A stretch of 64,000 nucleotides of DNA from Arundinibacter roseus (GCF_004348825.1 NZ_SMJU01000019.1:1-64000), one strand, 5' to 3'; numbered from the stretch's first letter, positions 36,008 to 45,698 are shown. The notes: a model not told the origin generated them from the sequence alone. Made by a program: numbers and translations.

Positions 36008-37366
36008 ATGGAAGTTCTGTTAGAGAAGAGCTCGCCTACCACGGCTTCGCTCAAAGTAATCCTGACTAAGGAAGATTATCAGCCCAAGGTAGATAAAACA
36101 CTGAAAGATTATGCCAAAAAGGCTACGCTGAAAGGTTTTAGACCAGGCAAGGTGCCCATGCAGGTTATTAGCCGCATGTATGGCAAAGGCATCATGGTTG
36201 ACGAAGTCAATCAAATGCTGAGTCAGGCCGTCAGTGATTACATCCGTGAGCAGAAAATTCAGGTCGTAGGCGATCCTATCCCAAATCGTGAAAAGGCTGA
36301 TGCCATCGACTGGGATACGCAGAGCGAATTCGAGTTTGTGTATGATCTTGGAATGGCTACCGATTTTGAGGTAGATTTTACAAATATTCCGGCCATTCCT
36401 CACTACACAATTTTGGCGGGCGAAACGGAGCTTGAATCAACTCTGGAAGATCTAAAAAAGCGTTTTGCCGAATCGGCTCATCCCGAAACTTCCGAAGCAG
36501 GCGATATGCTGTTTGGTGAATTGAAGCAGGAGTCTTCTGAGTTTACCACCAAAACCGCAATTCCGACCCGTCAGGTGAAAGAAAGCGAGCAGGCAAAATT
36601 TACTGGTCTGAAAGCAGGTGACGAAATCACGTTTGATATTCAAACCACCTTTGAAGACGAAGCGGCTATTGCGCACGTAACCGGAAAGAAAAAGGAAGAC
36701 GTTGCTGAGCTTGCCGGCGAGTTTACATTTGTGCTGGACGACATTACGCGCTCGGCTCCGGTAGAAATGAATCAAGAGTTTTTTGATAAGGTTTTGGGAC
36801 CTGGCGAAGTTGAAACGGAGGAGCAATTCCGGGAAAAAGTTCTGGAAATTATTCAGAGCAACTACGCCCGTGAATCCGAAGCGCTGCTGCGCCGCGATAT
36901 GGAGCAAACCCTCCTGGATTCGATTGCCATTGATGTGCCCGCTGATTTTCTGAAAGATTGGCTGGAACGCACCAACAATGGTAAATTCACCCGCGAACAA
37001 ATTGAAGAGCAGTTTGCTGATTTTGAAAAATCATTGAAACTGAGTCTGATTAAAAATAAAGTTGCCGACATTTTTGGCGTGAAGGTAGAGTATCCCGAAA
37101 TTCTGGAATACACCCGTCAGATGGTACGTGGGCAGTTTGGAATGTACGGCGGTGACCCCAGCATGGACGAAACGATCGACCGCATTGCTGCCGGATATTT
37201 GGCTGACCGCGAGCGTGATAACTATTCGAGCATGTTCAATCAGGTATTTGACAATAAAGTACTTGACGTCATTCGTGGACAAGTGGCAACGGACGAAAAA
37301 GATATTTCAGTGGCTGATTTTGAAAAATTGGCCAAGAACGGTGCTGCTGAGGAAGCAGAAGCCTGA
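36008..37366 (+). CDS. tig: Trigger factor
   Basis: This is the ribosome-associated chaperone that meets nascent chains at the exit tunnel. In 452 residues, the N-terminal ribosome-binding domain carries the signature GFRPGKVP (43-50). The middle region, where the FKBP-like prolyl isomerase lies in Escherichia coli, is divergent (about 160-250). The C-terminal helical arms follow (from EEQFREKVLEII onward). It is complete and monocistronic, between the tRNA-Leu terminator and its own strong terminator. The ClpP and ClpX genes, often next to tig in bacteria, follow about 3 kb downstream. Confidence 0.92.
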   Translation: MEVLLEKSSPTTASLKVILTKEDYQPKVDKTLKDYAKKATLKGFRPGKVPMQVISRMYGKGIMVDEVNQMLSQAVSDYIREQKIQVVGDPIPNREKADAIDWDTQSEFEFVYDLGMATDFEVDFTNIPAIPHYTILAGETELESTLEDLKKRFAESAHPETSEAGDMLFGELKQESSEFTTKTAIPTRQVKESEQAKFTGLKAGDEITFDIQTTFEDEAAIAHVTGKKKEDVAELAGEFTFVLDDITRSAPVEMNQEFFDKVLGPGEVETEEQFREKVLEIIQSNYARESEALLRRDMEQTLLDSIAIDVPADFLKDWLERTNNGKFTREQIEEQFADFEKSLKLSLIKNKVADIFGVKVEYPEILEYTRQMVRGQFGMYGGDPSMDETIDRIAAGYLADRERDNYSSMFNQVFDNKVLDVIRGQVATDEKDISVADFEKLAKNGAAEEAEA

Positions 37367-37391
37367 TAAGTTACTAGTCGGATTAATACAC

Positions 37392-37427
37392 AAAAAACTC
37401 CCGCACCGATAGGTGCGGGAGTTTTTT
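37392..37427 (+). terminator. Terminator after tig
   Basis: A 16-bp arm (aaaaaactcccgcacc) pairs perfectly across a 4-nt loop with ggtgcgggagtttttt. The symmetric A/T flanks mean it can also serve the convergent XRE regulator gene. Confidence 0.88.
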
Positions 37428-37484
37428 GTTAAAAGAGCATTTTTTATAAAAAATTATCTTCAAAAAGGGCGAAACTGATTTTTC

Positions 37485-37850
37485 TTAAAAGCCAATACGT
37501 TCTCTTTGCTGCTGCATTTGACGGGCAATTTCCAGGCTGACCCACTCGCAAAACTTACTTTTCCACTGCCCGATTTCCTGATGTAGTCGGGCATTTTCGG
37601 TCCGTAACTCTTCGTTTTCACGTCGTAACCACTCCGTTTCAGTCAGTGGGCCTGCTTCCAGTCCCAGCAGGTCGGGGAGAGTAGTTTCCAGAAAACCGGC
37701 AATCGCTTCCAGCCGCGAAAGTGGTGGCTCGGTACGGCCGCGTTCAATATCCCCATAGGCTGACGTAGAGATTGCCAGCATATCGGCCATGTTTTCCTGT
37801 GAAAACCCTTTTTGCAGTCTAAGATTTCGGATGCGTTCAGATAAAGTCAT
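37485..37850 (-). CDS. XRE family regulator with C-terminal coiled coil
   Basis: The longest open frame starts at 37979, but that overlaps the next gene and adds a Cys-rich segment unlike the family. The ATG at 37850 gives 121 residues starting directly with the helix-turn-helix (MTLSERIRNLRLQKGFSQEN; HTH about 4-60, with YGDIERGRTEP). Residues 72-100 form a short coiled coil for dimerisation, and a Gln/Arg tail ends the protein. Cro/CI-like DNA binding is expected; the target is unknown. Confidence 0.85.
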   Translation of the reverse strand: MTLSERIRNLRLQKGFSQENMADMLAISTSAYGDIERGRTEPPLSRLEAIAGFLETTLPDLLGLEAGPLTETEWLRRENEELRTENARLHQEIGQWKSKFCEWVSLEIARQMQQQRERIGF

Positions 37851-37914
37851 ATGCGTACGAATCAGATAGTTAATGCTGCATATACAACAGAAGAAAACGG
37901 AAAAACATCCGTAT

Positions 37915-39207
37915 TTATTCAAAAAAAGGAACGCCGGGCGTTGCATATTTCCGCATACCTTCCTCGTTGATTTCCACACCTATTCCGGGTTTTTCGGATA
38001 GCGTGATAAAGCCTTTGTTTATCATAGGTCCGTCAAAGCTGACAATTTCTTTGTACATCGGGTTTTCGTCAAAATACACCTGCCATTCCAATATCAGAAA
38101 GTTAGGCACAGACGCGCATACATGGCAGGAGGCCATTGCTCCTAAAAAAGAAGCTACCATATGCGGTGCAAAAGGTACGTAATACAAGTTGGCCAGGTTG
38201 GCAATCCGCTGAGCTTCACCCAATCCGCCTGCTTTTTGCAGATCAGGCATGACAATATCCACCGCTCCGATTTCAAGCATACGCCTGAATCCGTGAGCGA
38301 GGTAGTGATTTTCACCGGCGCAAATCGGTGTGTTGGTACCTTCGGTAATGAGCCGATAGGCATCGGGGTTTTCTGCCGGAATAGGTTCTTCCAGAAAAAG
38401 GAGTTTCAATGGCTCCATCATGTGGGCAATGCGTTTTCCGGTGGTCATGTCGTAGCGGCCGTGCGCATCTACACATATGTCGATGTAAGGCCCAACCGCT
38501 TCCCGCACGGCCGCAATCTGATTATACATACGGTCGAGCTCGCCCTGACTTGCCGTCCAATTGTAGGGGTCATACTTGGCCGGGTCGTTGCGCTCGTCTA
38601 TATCAAACTTTACGGCCGTGTAGCCTGCCTGTACGGCATCTTTGGCGCTCTTGGCAAAATCTTCGGGGCGCGGGCCTTCGGTTCGGTAGGCAGCGGTGTC
38701 GCAGTATACGCGGATCTTATCACGAAATTTTCCGCCCAATAATTGATACACAGGCATTCCGTAAGCTTTACCTACCAAATCCCAAAGGGCAGATTCGACG
38801 GCAGTTAACACGGCAATGTACATACCTGATTGTGCCCCTTCAAAAAAACCTGACCGTCGTATGTCTTCAAAAAGGCGATGTACATTGAGTGGACTTTTAC
38901 CTTTGATTCGCTGACCCATAAGTTTTACCAGGTGGTAAGTACCGGGCGTAGCGTCAACGGCTTCGCCGCAGCCCCAAATATCCTGATTGGTATAGACTTT
39001 AACGAAAAGACTGTGACCTCCCCGAATAAAACCGCACTTGATGTCGGTAATTTTCAGGTCAGAAGGCTTGGATGATTGGGGGGTACGGTCGACGGCCTGG
39101 ATCAGGCCTTCGCCATAAGAGGCACTTGCATAGGCCGCCAAAGCACTTGCGAGGGCTCCTTTCCGAAGGAAATTGCGCCGGGAGCTTGAAGATTGAGATG
39201 GATTCAT
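37915..39207 (-). CDS. Exported enolase-superfamily dehydratase (mandelate racemase/galactonate dehydratase-like)
   Basis: A Tat-type signal (SSSRRNFLRKG, then a hydrophobic stretch to about 33) starts these 430 residues. The capping domain and barrel follow. TAVKFDIDE gives the first catalytic Lys region; DICVDAHGRYD, LFLEEPIPAEN and PICAGENHYLAHG provide the metal-binding Asp/Glu/Glu set; and APHMVASFLG has the late histidine. Members dehydrate or epimerise sugar acids; the substrate is not certain. The 3' end lies 65 nt from the XRE gene start. The exported RraA-like gene is 64 nt upstream and probably in the same operon. Confidence 0.85.
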   Translation of the reverse strand: MNPSQSSSSRRNFLRKGALASALAAYASASYGEGLIQAVDRTPQSSKPSDLKITDIKCGFIRGGHSLFVKVYTNQDIWGCGEAVDATPGTYHLVKLMGQRIKGKSPLNVHRLFEDIRRSGFFEGAQSGMYIAVLTAVESALWDLVGKAYGMPVYQLLGGKFRDKIRVYCDTAAYRTEGPRPEDFAKSAKDAVQAGYTAVKFDIDERNDPAKYDPYNWTASQGELDRMYNQIAAVREAVGPYIDICVDAHGRYDMTTGKRIAHMMEPLKLLFLEEPIPAENPDAYRLITEGTNTPICAGENHYLAHGFRRMLEIGAVDIVMPDLQKAGGLGEAQRIANLANLYYVPFAPHMVASFLGAMASCHVCASVPNFLILEWQVYFDENPMYKEIVSFDGPMINKGFITLSEKPGIGVEINEEGMRKYATPGVPFFE

Positions 39208-39271
39208 AGGTAGAAATTTATTACAGAAGTAAGGATGGATTTAGTAATCGTTGAAACAATTCAGCAAGAAT

Positions 39272-40222
39272 TTACCAGGTTCGGGTTTTCAAAAAGTTTT
39301 GTACCTGTTCTTTCGGTACAGGAAGCTCATCCAGGTGATCATTAAGCCATTTAGAAAAGTCTTTCTCAATATCTTCGGTCCAGCGGTTGTCGATTTGCCC
39401 TGCCGTATATTTTTGTTCGCGCAGGCGCAAATGCCCGAACATATCCCGCAAACGAACGATTTCGGAAGTTGTAACTACTTTTTCGACTAAATGCGGTGGG
39501 ATGAAAATAACGCCGCCGTCACGGCCGAGTACGGCGTCACCGGGCATCACCATCGCTTGGCCAATACGGGTAGGTTGGTTAATTCCCACGAGTGTTGTGT
39601 TCAAATCTCCGCTGGGATTGTTGAGGTGGTGGGAAGGATGATAGGTTCGGAAGAAGGATGTAAAAGAGCCGATTTCACGCAGACCCGAAATGTCCCGAAT
39701 CGCTCCGTCATACACAATGCCATTGCCCGTTTTGGCATAAATAGAATTTCCAAGATTATCCCCAATCGTGGGCCCGTCTTCGTGCATGCCGTGCTGATCT
39801 ACCACGTATACGTCGCGCATCACGAGCAGATCAATGGGCCAGGCATTCTGCGACTTAATCCGGCCATCTTTGGTGTGTCCTTTTTCATCGAGTACCCGGT
39901 GAATATCTGGTCTTCCGGGCATAAAAATAGCCGTTACGGCCCGTCCGACGAGTACGCTGTCGGGATTAATTGTCATCCAGTTGTCGGTATATTGGTGCCG
40001 GAAATTCTGTCCTTTCAGCACAGCCCATGCTTCTTCAAGTGTTACTTTTTTTAATCGATCGAGCAAGGCGTCCGGTACTTTGGGGCGGCCATCCGGAAAG
40101 CGTTCGCCTTTCCACTCGGGCGTGTACAGGATAAGGTCAGCTTTGGAAATTTGCTGTGCCTGAATTAGTGATTCAAAACCAGAAAGTAAAAGGACCAGAA
40201 AAAGAGAGAAAAGAGTCTTCAT
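39272..40222 (-). CDS. Exported RraA-like family protein
   Basis: A signal peptide (about 1-23, ending IQAQ) precedes a long N-terminal extension in this 316-residue protein. The RraA/HMG-aldolase-like fold follows: NGIVYDGAIRDISGLREIG is the family block with the Arg-Asp pair, and MPGDAVLGRDGGVIFIPPHLVEKV closes the core. Cytosolic relatives cleave 4-hydroxy-4-methyl-2-oxoglutarate or inhibit RNase E, but an exported form next to a Tat-exported enolase-superfamily enzyme suggests sugar-acid degradation in the periplasm. It lies 64 nt before the dehydratase gene. Confidence 0.82.
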   Translation of the reverse strand: MKTLFSLFLVLLLSGFESLIQAQQISKADLILYTPEWKGERFPDGRPKVPDALLDRLKKVTLEEAWAVLKGQNFRHQYTDNWMTINPDSVLVGRAVTAIFMPGRPDIHRVLDEKGHTKDGRIKSQNAWPIDLLVMRDVYVVDQHGMHEDGPTIGDNLGNSIYAKTGNGIVYDGAIRDISGLREIGSFTSFFRTYHPSHHLNNPSGDLNTTLVGINQPTRIGQAMVMPGDAVLGRDGGVIFIPPHLVEKVVTTSEIVRLRDMFGHLRLREQKYTAGQIDNRWTEDIEKDFSKWLNDHLDELPVPKEQVQNFLKTRTW

Positions 40223-40550
40223 AGGAAAGCGAGTTTAGTAAAGTGTAGGATTGACAGCTATCGTTAGGTACAAAAAGTAGGAAGGCACTTTTGATTTACT
40301 TATTGGTATCTATCATTCAGAAGTCAGAGAAAAGAGTGACGAGGCGTATTTTCACAAATTCTGATAATTTCTCACCAGAATCGACTAGGATAATGCCTTG
40401 AAATAATCAAATTTGTGCAGACGCTTTTCTTAGCCGTAAGCAGTCATGCGAAACTAAGCCCCGGGCGTTTTCGTTGTGTAACATGATGCAAAGGTGATGA
40501 GAGGCCCTTTTTTCTATTATTAACTCATTCAATTAATATACTTACCAGTA
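40223..40550. other. 328-nt intergenic region with divergent promoters expected
   Basis: It lies between the divergent RraA-like and clpP genes and should hold both promoters. A near-consensus -7 box for clpP may be caaatttg at about 40408-40415 (one base off TAnnTTTG). No small gene, terminator or RNA is seen. Confidence 0.45.
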
Positions 40551-41225
40551 ATGAACTACGGAGACGAATTCAGAAAATTTGCTGTGCATCATATGGGCCT
40601 GAATGGCTTGACGGTGGATGGCTACGTAAAACACTCAGTTGAAAATATGACTCGCGCCGTCATTGAAGAGCGCCCCATGAACTTCCGTGAGGTAGATGTA
40701 TTTTCACGACTAATGGCCGACCGGATCATTTTTATGGGTACCGGAGTCGACGACAATATTGCTAATATCGTTGTGGCGCAATTGCTGTTTCTGGAATCAG
40801 CGGATGCCAAGAAAGATATCCTGATGTATATCAATAGCCCCGGCGGCTCGGTGTATGCGGGTCTGGGAATTTATGACACGATGCAGTACGTACGGCCCGA
40901 CGTAGCGACGGTCTGTACCAGTCTGGCCGCTTCGATGGGGGCTGTGTTGCTGGCTGGCGGTGCTGCCGGAAAGCGCTCAGCATTGCCGCACGCCCGCGTT
41001 ATGATTCATCAGCCTTCGGGTGGCGCGCAGGGGCAGTCTTCGGACATTGAAATCACGGCCCGCGAAATCGTAAAACTTCGTGACGAACTTTACGAAATTC
41101 TGGCGGTGCATACCGGTCAAACCAAAGAAGTAATTGAGCGTGACTCTGACCGGGATAAATGGTTCAGAGCCTATGAAGCCAAAGAATATGGTCTGATTGA
41201 CGAAATTCTGACTCGGGAAAAGTAA
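40551..41225 (+). CDS. clpP: ATP-dependent Clp protease proteolytic subunit
   Basis: The serine protease forms the tetradecameric barrel that degrades proteins fed by ClpX. Of 224 residues, the catalytic triad is S128 (LAASMGAVL), H153 ([13 protein letters not shown]) and D202 (SDRDKWF), with the 25 and 49 residue spacing of Escherichia coli Clp[17 protein letters not shown] is the conserved oxyanion region. About 25-30 N-terminal residues may be removed as a propeptide. It is separated from clpX by a terminator. Confidence 0.96.
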   Translation: MNYGDEFRKFAVHHMGLNGLTVDGYVKHSVENMTRAVIEERPMNFREVDVFSRLMADRIIFMGTGVDDNIANIVVAQLLFLESADAKKDILMYINSPGGSVYAGLGIYDTMQYVRPDVATVCTSLAASMGAVLLAGGAAGKRSALPHARVMIHQPSGGAQGQSSDIEITAREIVKLRDELYEILAVHTGQTKEVIERDSDRDKWFRAYEAKEYGLIDEILTREK

Positions 41226-41248
41226 TTTCCGTTGAATAAATTGTACTG

Positions 41249-41287
41249 GCCGATAAGTGTTCTTTTGAAACCTTATCGGCTTTTTTA
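41249..41287 (+). terminator. Terminator after clpP
   Basis: The stem gccgataag (41249-41257) pairs perfectly with cttatcggc (41272-41280), followed by tttttta. It makes clpP and clpX separate transcription units. Confidence 0.85.
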
Positions 41288-41333
41288 TTGTACATTATAC
41301 AGAACCAAACTTGGTTTGTGAAGCAAAAAATGA

Positions 41334-41341
41334 GACCTTTG
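41334..41341 (+). promoter_or_regulatory. Possible -7 box of clpX
   Basis: GACCTTTG differs from TAnnTTTG at the first base. A TTGG at 41311-41314 lies 19 nt upstream, at the distance expected for a -33 element. The start codon is 131 nt downstream. Confidence 0.4.
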
Positions 41342-41472
41342 CAGATTGGTTCTGCCGCGTGTAGTGGCTTGAACAAACATGGATTTTTGCACAAACCATT
41401 CACCCTGAAAGTGCAGAAGTCAATCACGCAAGTAGCGGATTTTTTTTACCAATAAATACCTAAATTAACCCA

Positions 41473-42714
41473 ATGGCACAAGTGAGTTGTTCGTTCTGCG
41501 GACGCCGAAAAAATGAAGTAGAGCTGCTTCTGTCAGGCATTGACGCCCATATCTGTAATCACTGTATTGTACAGGGAAACCAGGTAGTTACGGATGAACT
41601 GAGTCCGAAAGACAAAAAGGATAAAAAACCAAAACTCCCGAAGCTCAATCTGATCCCGCCCGTGGGGATGAAGGAGTTTATGGAGCAATATATTATTGGG
41701 CAGGACGAAGCCAAGAGATCCCTTGCCGTGGCCGTCTATAACCACTACAAGCGGTTGTCACAGCCGGATTCGGAAGATGATGTAGTCATTGAAAAATCGA
41801 ATATTATCATGGTGGGCGAAACCGGCACCGGTAAAACCTACCTAGCCCGCACCATCGCCCGCATTCTTCAGGTACCTTTTTGCATAGCTGACGCCACCAC
41901 CGTAACCGAAGCCGGCTACGTAGGAGAAGATGTGGAAACGATTCTCACGCGCCTGTTGCAGGCTGCTGACTACAACATAGAAGCTGCCGAGCGGGGCATT
42001 GTTTATATTGACGAAATTGATAAAATATCGCGCAAATCTGACAATCCATCCATTACCCGCGATGTGAGCGGTGAAGGTGTGCAGCAGGCTCTGTTGAAAC
42101 TGTTGGAAGGATCTGTTGTGAACGTGCCCCCACAAGGCGGACGGAAGCACCCGGATCAAAAGATGATTGCACTGAATACTGAAAACATCCTGTTCATTTG
42201 TGGAGGTGCTTTTGATGGCATCGAACGCCACATTGCCAAACGAATCAATACCCGGCCCATCGGATTTTCGGGAGATAATCGGATCATCGAAATTTTTGAT
42301 AAAGGAAATCTGATGCGCTACGTGACGGCTCAGGACCTGAAATCGTTTGGACTGATTCCCGAAATGATTGGCCGCTTGCCTGTGCTGACGCACCTCAATC
42401 CGCTCGATAAGGAAACGTTGCGCCGGATTTTGACCGAACCGAAAAATGCCTTGGTAAAACAGTATCAGAAGCTATTCAAAATGGAAGATATCGACCTGCA
42501 TTTTGATGAAGATGTTATAGATTTTATCGTTGAGCAGGCGATGATCTATAAACTTGGTGCCCGTGGGTTGCGCTCCATTTGTGAATCCATTATGACCGAT
42601 GCAATGTTTGAATTGCCTTCCCGCAAAGACATCAAGGAGTTTACGCTTTCGCTCGACTACGCTCGGGAGAAATTTGATAAGTCATCCCTTTCATTGCTGC
42701 GCTCAGTAGCCTGA
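41473..42714 (+). CDS. clpX: ATP-dependent Clp protease ATP-binding subunit ClpX
   Basis: The AAA+ unfoldase passes substrates to ClpP. In 413 residues, the N-terminal zinc domain has C6, C9, C28 and C31. Walker A is GETGTGKT, the pore loop is GYVGED, Walker B is IVYIDEIDK, and the sensor region carries [18 protein letters not shown] corresponds to the IGF loop that docks Clp[12 protein letters not shown] is the sensor-2 arginine helix. All key residues are present. Confidence 0.97.
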   Translation: MAQVSCSFCGRRKNEVELLLSGIDAHICNHCIVQGNQVVTDELSPKDKKDKKPKLPKLNLIPPVGMKEFMEQYIIGQDEAKRSLAVAVYNHYKRLSQPDSEDDVVIEKSNIIMVGETGTGKTYLARTIARILQVPFCIADATTVTEAGYVGEDVETILTRLLQAADYNIEAAERGIVYIDEIDKISRKSDNPSITRDVSGEGVQQALLKLLEGSVVNVPPQGGRKHPDQKMIALNTENILFICGGAFDGIERHIAKRINTRPIGFSGDNRIIEIFDKGNLMRYVTAQDLKSFGLIPEMIGRLPVLTHLNPLDKETLRRILTEPKNALVKQYQKLFKMEDIDLHFDEDVIDFIVEQAMIYKLGARGLRSICESIMTDAMFELPSRKDIKEFTLSLDYAREKFDKSSLSLLRSVA

Positions 42715-42733
42715 TAATCAGATAGATAAATTG

Positions 42734-42787
42734 AAATCCGGGCAAATAGAACCACCTCATTTGTGATTCTGTTTACCCGGATTTTTT
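42734..42787. terminator. Terminator after clpX (shared with convergent gene)
   Basis: aaatccgggcaaatagaa pairs with ttctgtttacccggattt, with wobble pairs, and is followed by a T run. It lies between the clpX stop and the end of the convergent acetylesterase gene. Confidence 0.75.
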
Positions 42788-42809
42788 ATGTTTACAGGAT
42801 AAGGTATTG

Positions 42810-43568
42810 CTACTTATTTGGTTTCACGATTCGCGTGGCAAGATCCAGTTCTAATCGTTGAATAGTTGCCAGCACCAACTGCGCCATTTTTCGGGCACCG
42901 AGTTCACTGAAATGAGTATTGTCTATTTTCCCTTCCGGATAATTGGGGTGCTCGCCGGGTTCGAGGTGTAAAAACAGCAGTCGGGAGGTCTCTTCACCCA
43001 TATCCCGGAGCAGTTTCTGACTTTCCTGATCCAGATCAATAAGCGGCGTTTTATAATCTTTTGCTACATTTCTTACCAGTTGAGAATACTGCGCATGGGT
43101 ATCAATCAGTTGGCCCGAAGCGTCAAAATTTCGCCGTGCAACCGGCGTCAGAAGGACGGGAAGTGCCTTTTTTGCGCGAGTTTCGGTGACGAATCGAATG
43201 AGATTCGCTGTAAATTCTGCTTCTGTTGTAGCGCTTTTCTTGGTTTGAATTTCGTCATTATGTCCAAACTGAATAAGCACATAATCTCCTGCCTGCAAGC
43301 GATCGAAAACAGGCTGCCAGCGGTTTTCTTCAATGAACGTACGGGTACTTCGTCCATTCATGGCACGGTTATCAACAGTAACAGTTTCGTCAAAAAAGTA
43401 GGTAAAAGGCATACCCCAGCCTGTTTCAGGATAAAACTTCGTTTGCTTGATTGACATTGTAGAATCACCGATCAGGTATACAGTGATTGGGGCAGGCGGT
43501 GCTGAAAAAGCAGTGAGTACAAGCAAACTCAGAAGAGTAAACATTTTTGTGTAAAACGATTTCTTCAC
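42810..43568 (-). CDS. Rhamnogalacturonan acetylesterase-like SGNH hydrolase, secreted
   Basis: In 252 residues, a signal peptide (about 1-22) is followed by YLIGDSTMS (block I, nucleophile S36), RAMNGRSTRTF (block II), FGHNDE (block III) and IDNTHFSELGARKMA (Asp-His pair). This block set is the rhamnogalacturonan acetylesterase type, which removes acetyl groups from pectin. The start is GTG. It stands alone, converging on clpX, and its natural substrate could also be another acetylated glycan. Confidence 0.87.
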   Translation of the reverse strand: MKKSFYTKMFTLLSLLVLTAFSAPPAPITVYLIGDSTMSIKQTKFYPETGWGMPFTYFFDETVTVDNRAMNGRSTRTFIEENRWQPVFDRLQAGDYVLIQFGHNDEIQTKKSATTEAEFTANLIRFVTETRAKKALPVLLTPVARRNFDASGQLIDTHAQYSQLVRNVAKDYKTPLIDLDQESQKLLRDMGEETSRLLFLHLEPGEHPNYPEGKIDNTHFSELGARKMAQLVLATIQRLELDLATRIVKPNK

Positions 43569-43626
43569 AGAAAATAAATAGTTTAGTGTCTTAAAATGTT
43601 GTTGGGTACAAGGTGCGTATAAATTA

Positions 43627-43680
43627 AAAAAGCCTCAAAGAACCTTGGACATTTAAGTAGTCCAAAGGTTCTTTGAAGCA
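43627..43680 (-). terminator. Terminator after nagB
   Basis: On the minus strand a long stem (cttcaaagaacctttggac with gtccaaggttctttgaggc) is followed by tttttt. It lies 33 nt past the stop codon. Confidence 0.82.
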
Positions 43681-43712
43681 GCATATACCAGGAACAAACG
43701 AATTCTAATTCC

Positions 43713-45698
43713 TTAAAAACGCCATCGTACAAAGGCCTCCATAGCTTCATATTCCGACAACCCGAGCTGATCGTATAGCAAGGCCGTGCCCTGATTGCGT
43801 TCTTCGGCGCGCTGCCAAAACTCCCGCGAATCGTCGCCCTGAAACACCACGCCATCCTTTTGCGACTGATGTTTGAAAATTCCCATCCGTTTTTTAAGCA
43901 CCTGATCGGGGCTCATCGGTACGGCCATTTCAATTTCATGAATATCCCATTCGGCCCATGCGCCCCGGTACAGCCACACCCAGCAGTCTTTCATGAAATT
44001 TTTGTGTTTAAGTCGCCCAATAGCGGCCTCAATCGCATCCCAGCAGACCTTGTGCGTTCCGTGCGGATCGGCAAAGTCTCCGGCAGCATAAATCTGATGC
44101 GGTTTTACTTCCTGAATCAACTTTTCAATAATCTTGATGTCTTCCTCACCGATCGGTTTTTTCTGAACCGTACCTGACTCATAAAAAGGCATATCCAGAA
44201 AATGAATGTTTCCATTGGGCACGCCCACAAAGCGGCAGGTAGCTTTGGCTTCTCCCCGCCGGATGAGTCCTTTCACGTGCCGAACTTCCGGTGTATCAAC
44301 TTCGCTATCTTTTTTGGTTTTCAGGAATTCTTTGGCATCGTGAAAAATCTTATTTGTAATCGTAGTATTTTCAATGGCAAAGCGCTCATTGAAATCAACG
44401 ACGAAATCGATAAAGCGCAGAGCTTCGTCGTCGGCCACGGCAATATTTCCGGAAGTTTGGTAAGCTACGTGTACTTCATGTCCCTGATCGACGAGGCGCT
44501 GGAAGGTGCCGCCCATCGAAATAATATCGTCGTCGGGGTGGGGGCTGAAAATAATGACGCGTTTGTGGGCAGGTAGTTTCCGTTCCGGACGGTTGGAATC
44601 GTCGGCGTCAGGCTTGCCTCCCGGCCAACCCGTAATGGTATGTTGCAGCTGATTAAAAATATCAATATTAATTTCATAACCGGCTCCCGATTGCGCCAGC
44701 AAATCGCTCATCCCGTTGTCGTTGTAATCTTTGTCGGTAAGTTTCAGAATAGGCTTTTTAAGCATTTGCGAAAGCTGCGTAACGGCTTTCTTGATCATCT
44801 GATTATCCCACGTAACCGAATCAACCGCCCAGGGGGTTTTCATGCGGGTCAGTTCAGAGGCGGCCCGCTCGTCGATAATGAACGTAACATTTGGATGAGC
44901 CTGTAAGTAAGAAGCCGGATTTCGCTCGGTTACCGGGCCTTCTACCGCTCCCCGAATCACGGCAGCTTTGCGCTCGCCCCAGGCCAGCAGCACAATGCGG
45001 CGGGCGCTCAAAATTGGCGCAATTCCCATAGTAATGGCTTTGCGCGGCACTTGCACCAATCCTCCAAACTCCATGGCAGCGGCCGCACGGGTCGAGTGAT
45101 CCAGCGTAATGAGGCGCGTGCGGGCATTGATGAGCGCGCCCGGCTCGTTAAACCCTACGTGGCCATTTCCACCGATTCCCAGCAGCTGAAAATCCAAACC
45201 TCCGACGGCGTTGATTTTGTTCTCATACGTACGGCAGTGCTCCTGCAACAGTGCGCTCGGAATGGTGCCATCGGGCAGAAAATAGTTTTCTTTCGGAATA
45301 TCAACAAGGTCAAAAAGCTGCTCTTTCATGAACCGATGATAGCTATGAATGGAGTCGGGCTCCATGGGATAGTACTCATCGAGGTTAAACGAAATCACAT
45401 TTTTAAAACTCAAACCTTCTTCCCGGTGCATCCGCACCAGCTCGGCATACACCGTTTTGGGCGATGAACCCGTGGCCAAACCCAGCACGCAAGGCTTGCC
45501 TTCTTTTTGTTTTTGACGAATCAGATCGGCGATTTCCCGTGCCACAGCACTCGACGCAGCCTTGGAGTCGGCATAAATATGCGTCGGGATTTTTTCGTAC
45601 GTAATCGGTTGACCAATACTTCCGGTGTTCAACACTACTTCCGCATTATCAGCGGCTTGCATTAATATGGCTTCCGGACTTAATGTTTGAGGATCCAT
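43713..45698 (-). CDS. nagB: Glucosamine-6-phosphate deaminase fused to a PIG-L/LmbE deacetylase domain
   Basis: Residues 35-310 of 661 are NagB: GLATGSSP (73-80), FNLDEYY (104-110), GIGGNGHVGFNEPG (174-187) and the SARRIVLLAWG block. It converts glucosamine-6-phosphate to fructose-6-phosphate and ammonia. After a linker, residues 378-660 form an LmbE/PIG-L metal hydrolase with FSPHPDDDIISMGG (385-398), the usual zinc motif, and a late GTHK histidine. The fusion suggests that deacetylation of an N-acetylglucosamine derivative and deamination are joined in one protein. Long NagB forms of this type are known in Bacteroidota. No nagA is nearby. Confidence 0.9.
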   Translation of the reverse strand: MDPQTLSPEAILMQAADNAEVVLNTGSIGQPITYEKIPTHIYADSKAASSAVAREIADLIRQKQKEGKPCVLGLATGSSPKTVYAELVRMHREEGLSFKNVISFNLDEYYPMEPDSIHSYHRFMKEQLFDLVDIPKENYFLPDGTIPSALLQEHCRTYENKINAVGGLDFQLLGIGGNGHVGFNEPGALINARTRLITLDHSTRAAAAMEFGGLVQVPRKAITMGIAPILSARRIVLLAWGERKAAVIRGAVEGPVTERNPASYLQAHPNVTFIIDERAASELTRMKTPWAVDSVTWDNQMIKKAVTQLSQMLKKPILKLTDKDYNDNGMSDLLAQSGAGYEINIDIFNQLQHTITGWPGGKPDADDSNRPERKLPAHKRVIIFSPHPDDDIISMGGTFQRLVDQGHEVHVAYQTSGNIAVADDEALRFIDFVVDFNERFAIENTTITNKIFHDAKEFLKTKKDSEVDTPEVRHVKGLIRRGEAKATCRFVGVPNGNIHFLDMPFYESGTVQKKPIGEEDIKIIEKLIQEVKPHQIYAAGDFADPHGTHKVCWDAIEAAIGRLKHKNFMKDCWVWLYRGAWAEWDIHEIEMAVPMSPDQVLKKRMGIFKHQSQKDGVVFQGDDSREFWQRAEERNQGTALLYDQLGLSEYEAMEAFVRWRF

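Noticed and set aside
37851-37979. Longer start of the XRE regulator
   Set aside because: It overlaps the neighbouring enolase-superfamily gene by 65 nt and adds a Cys/Phe-rich segment; the ATG at 37850 begins exactly at the HTH.
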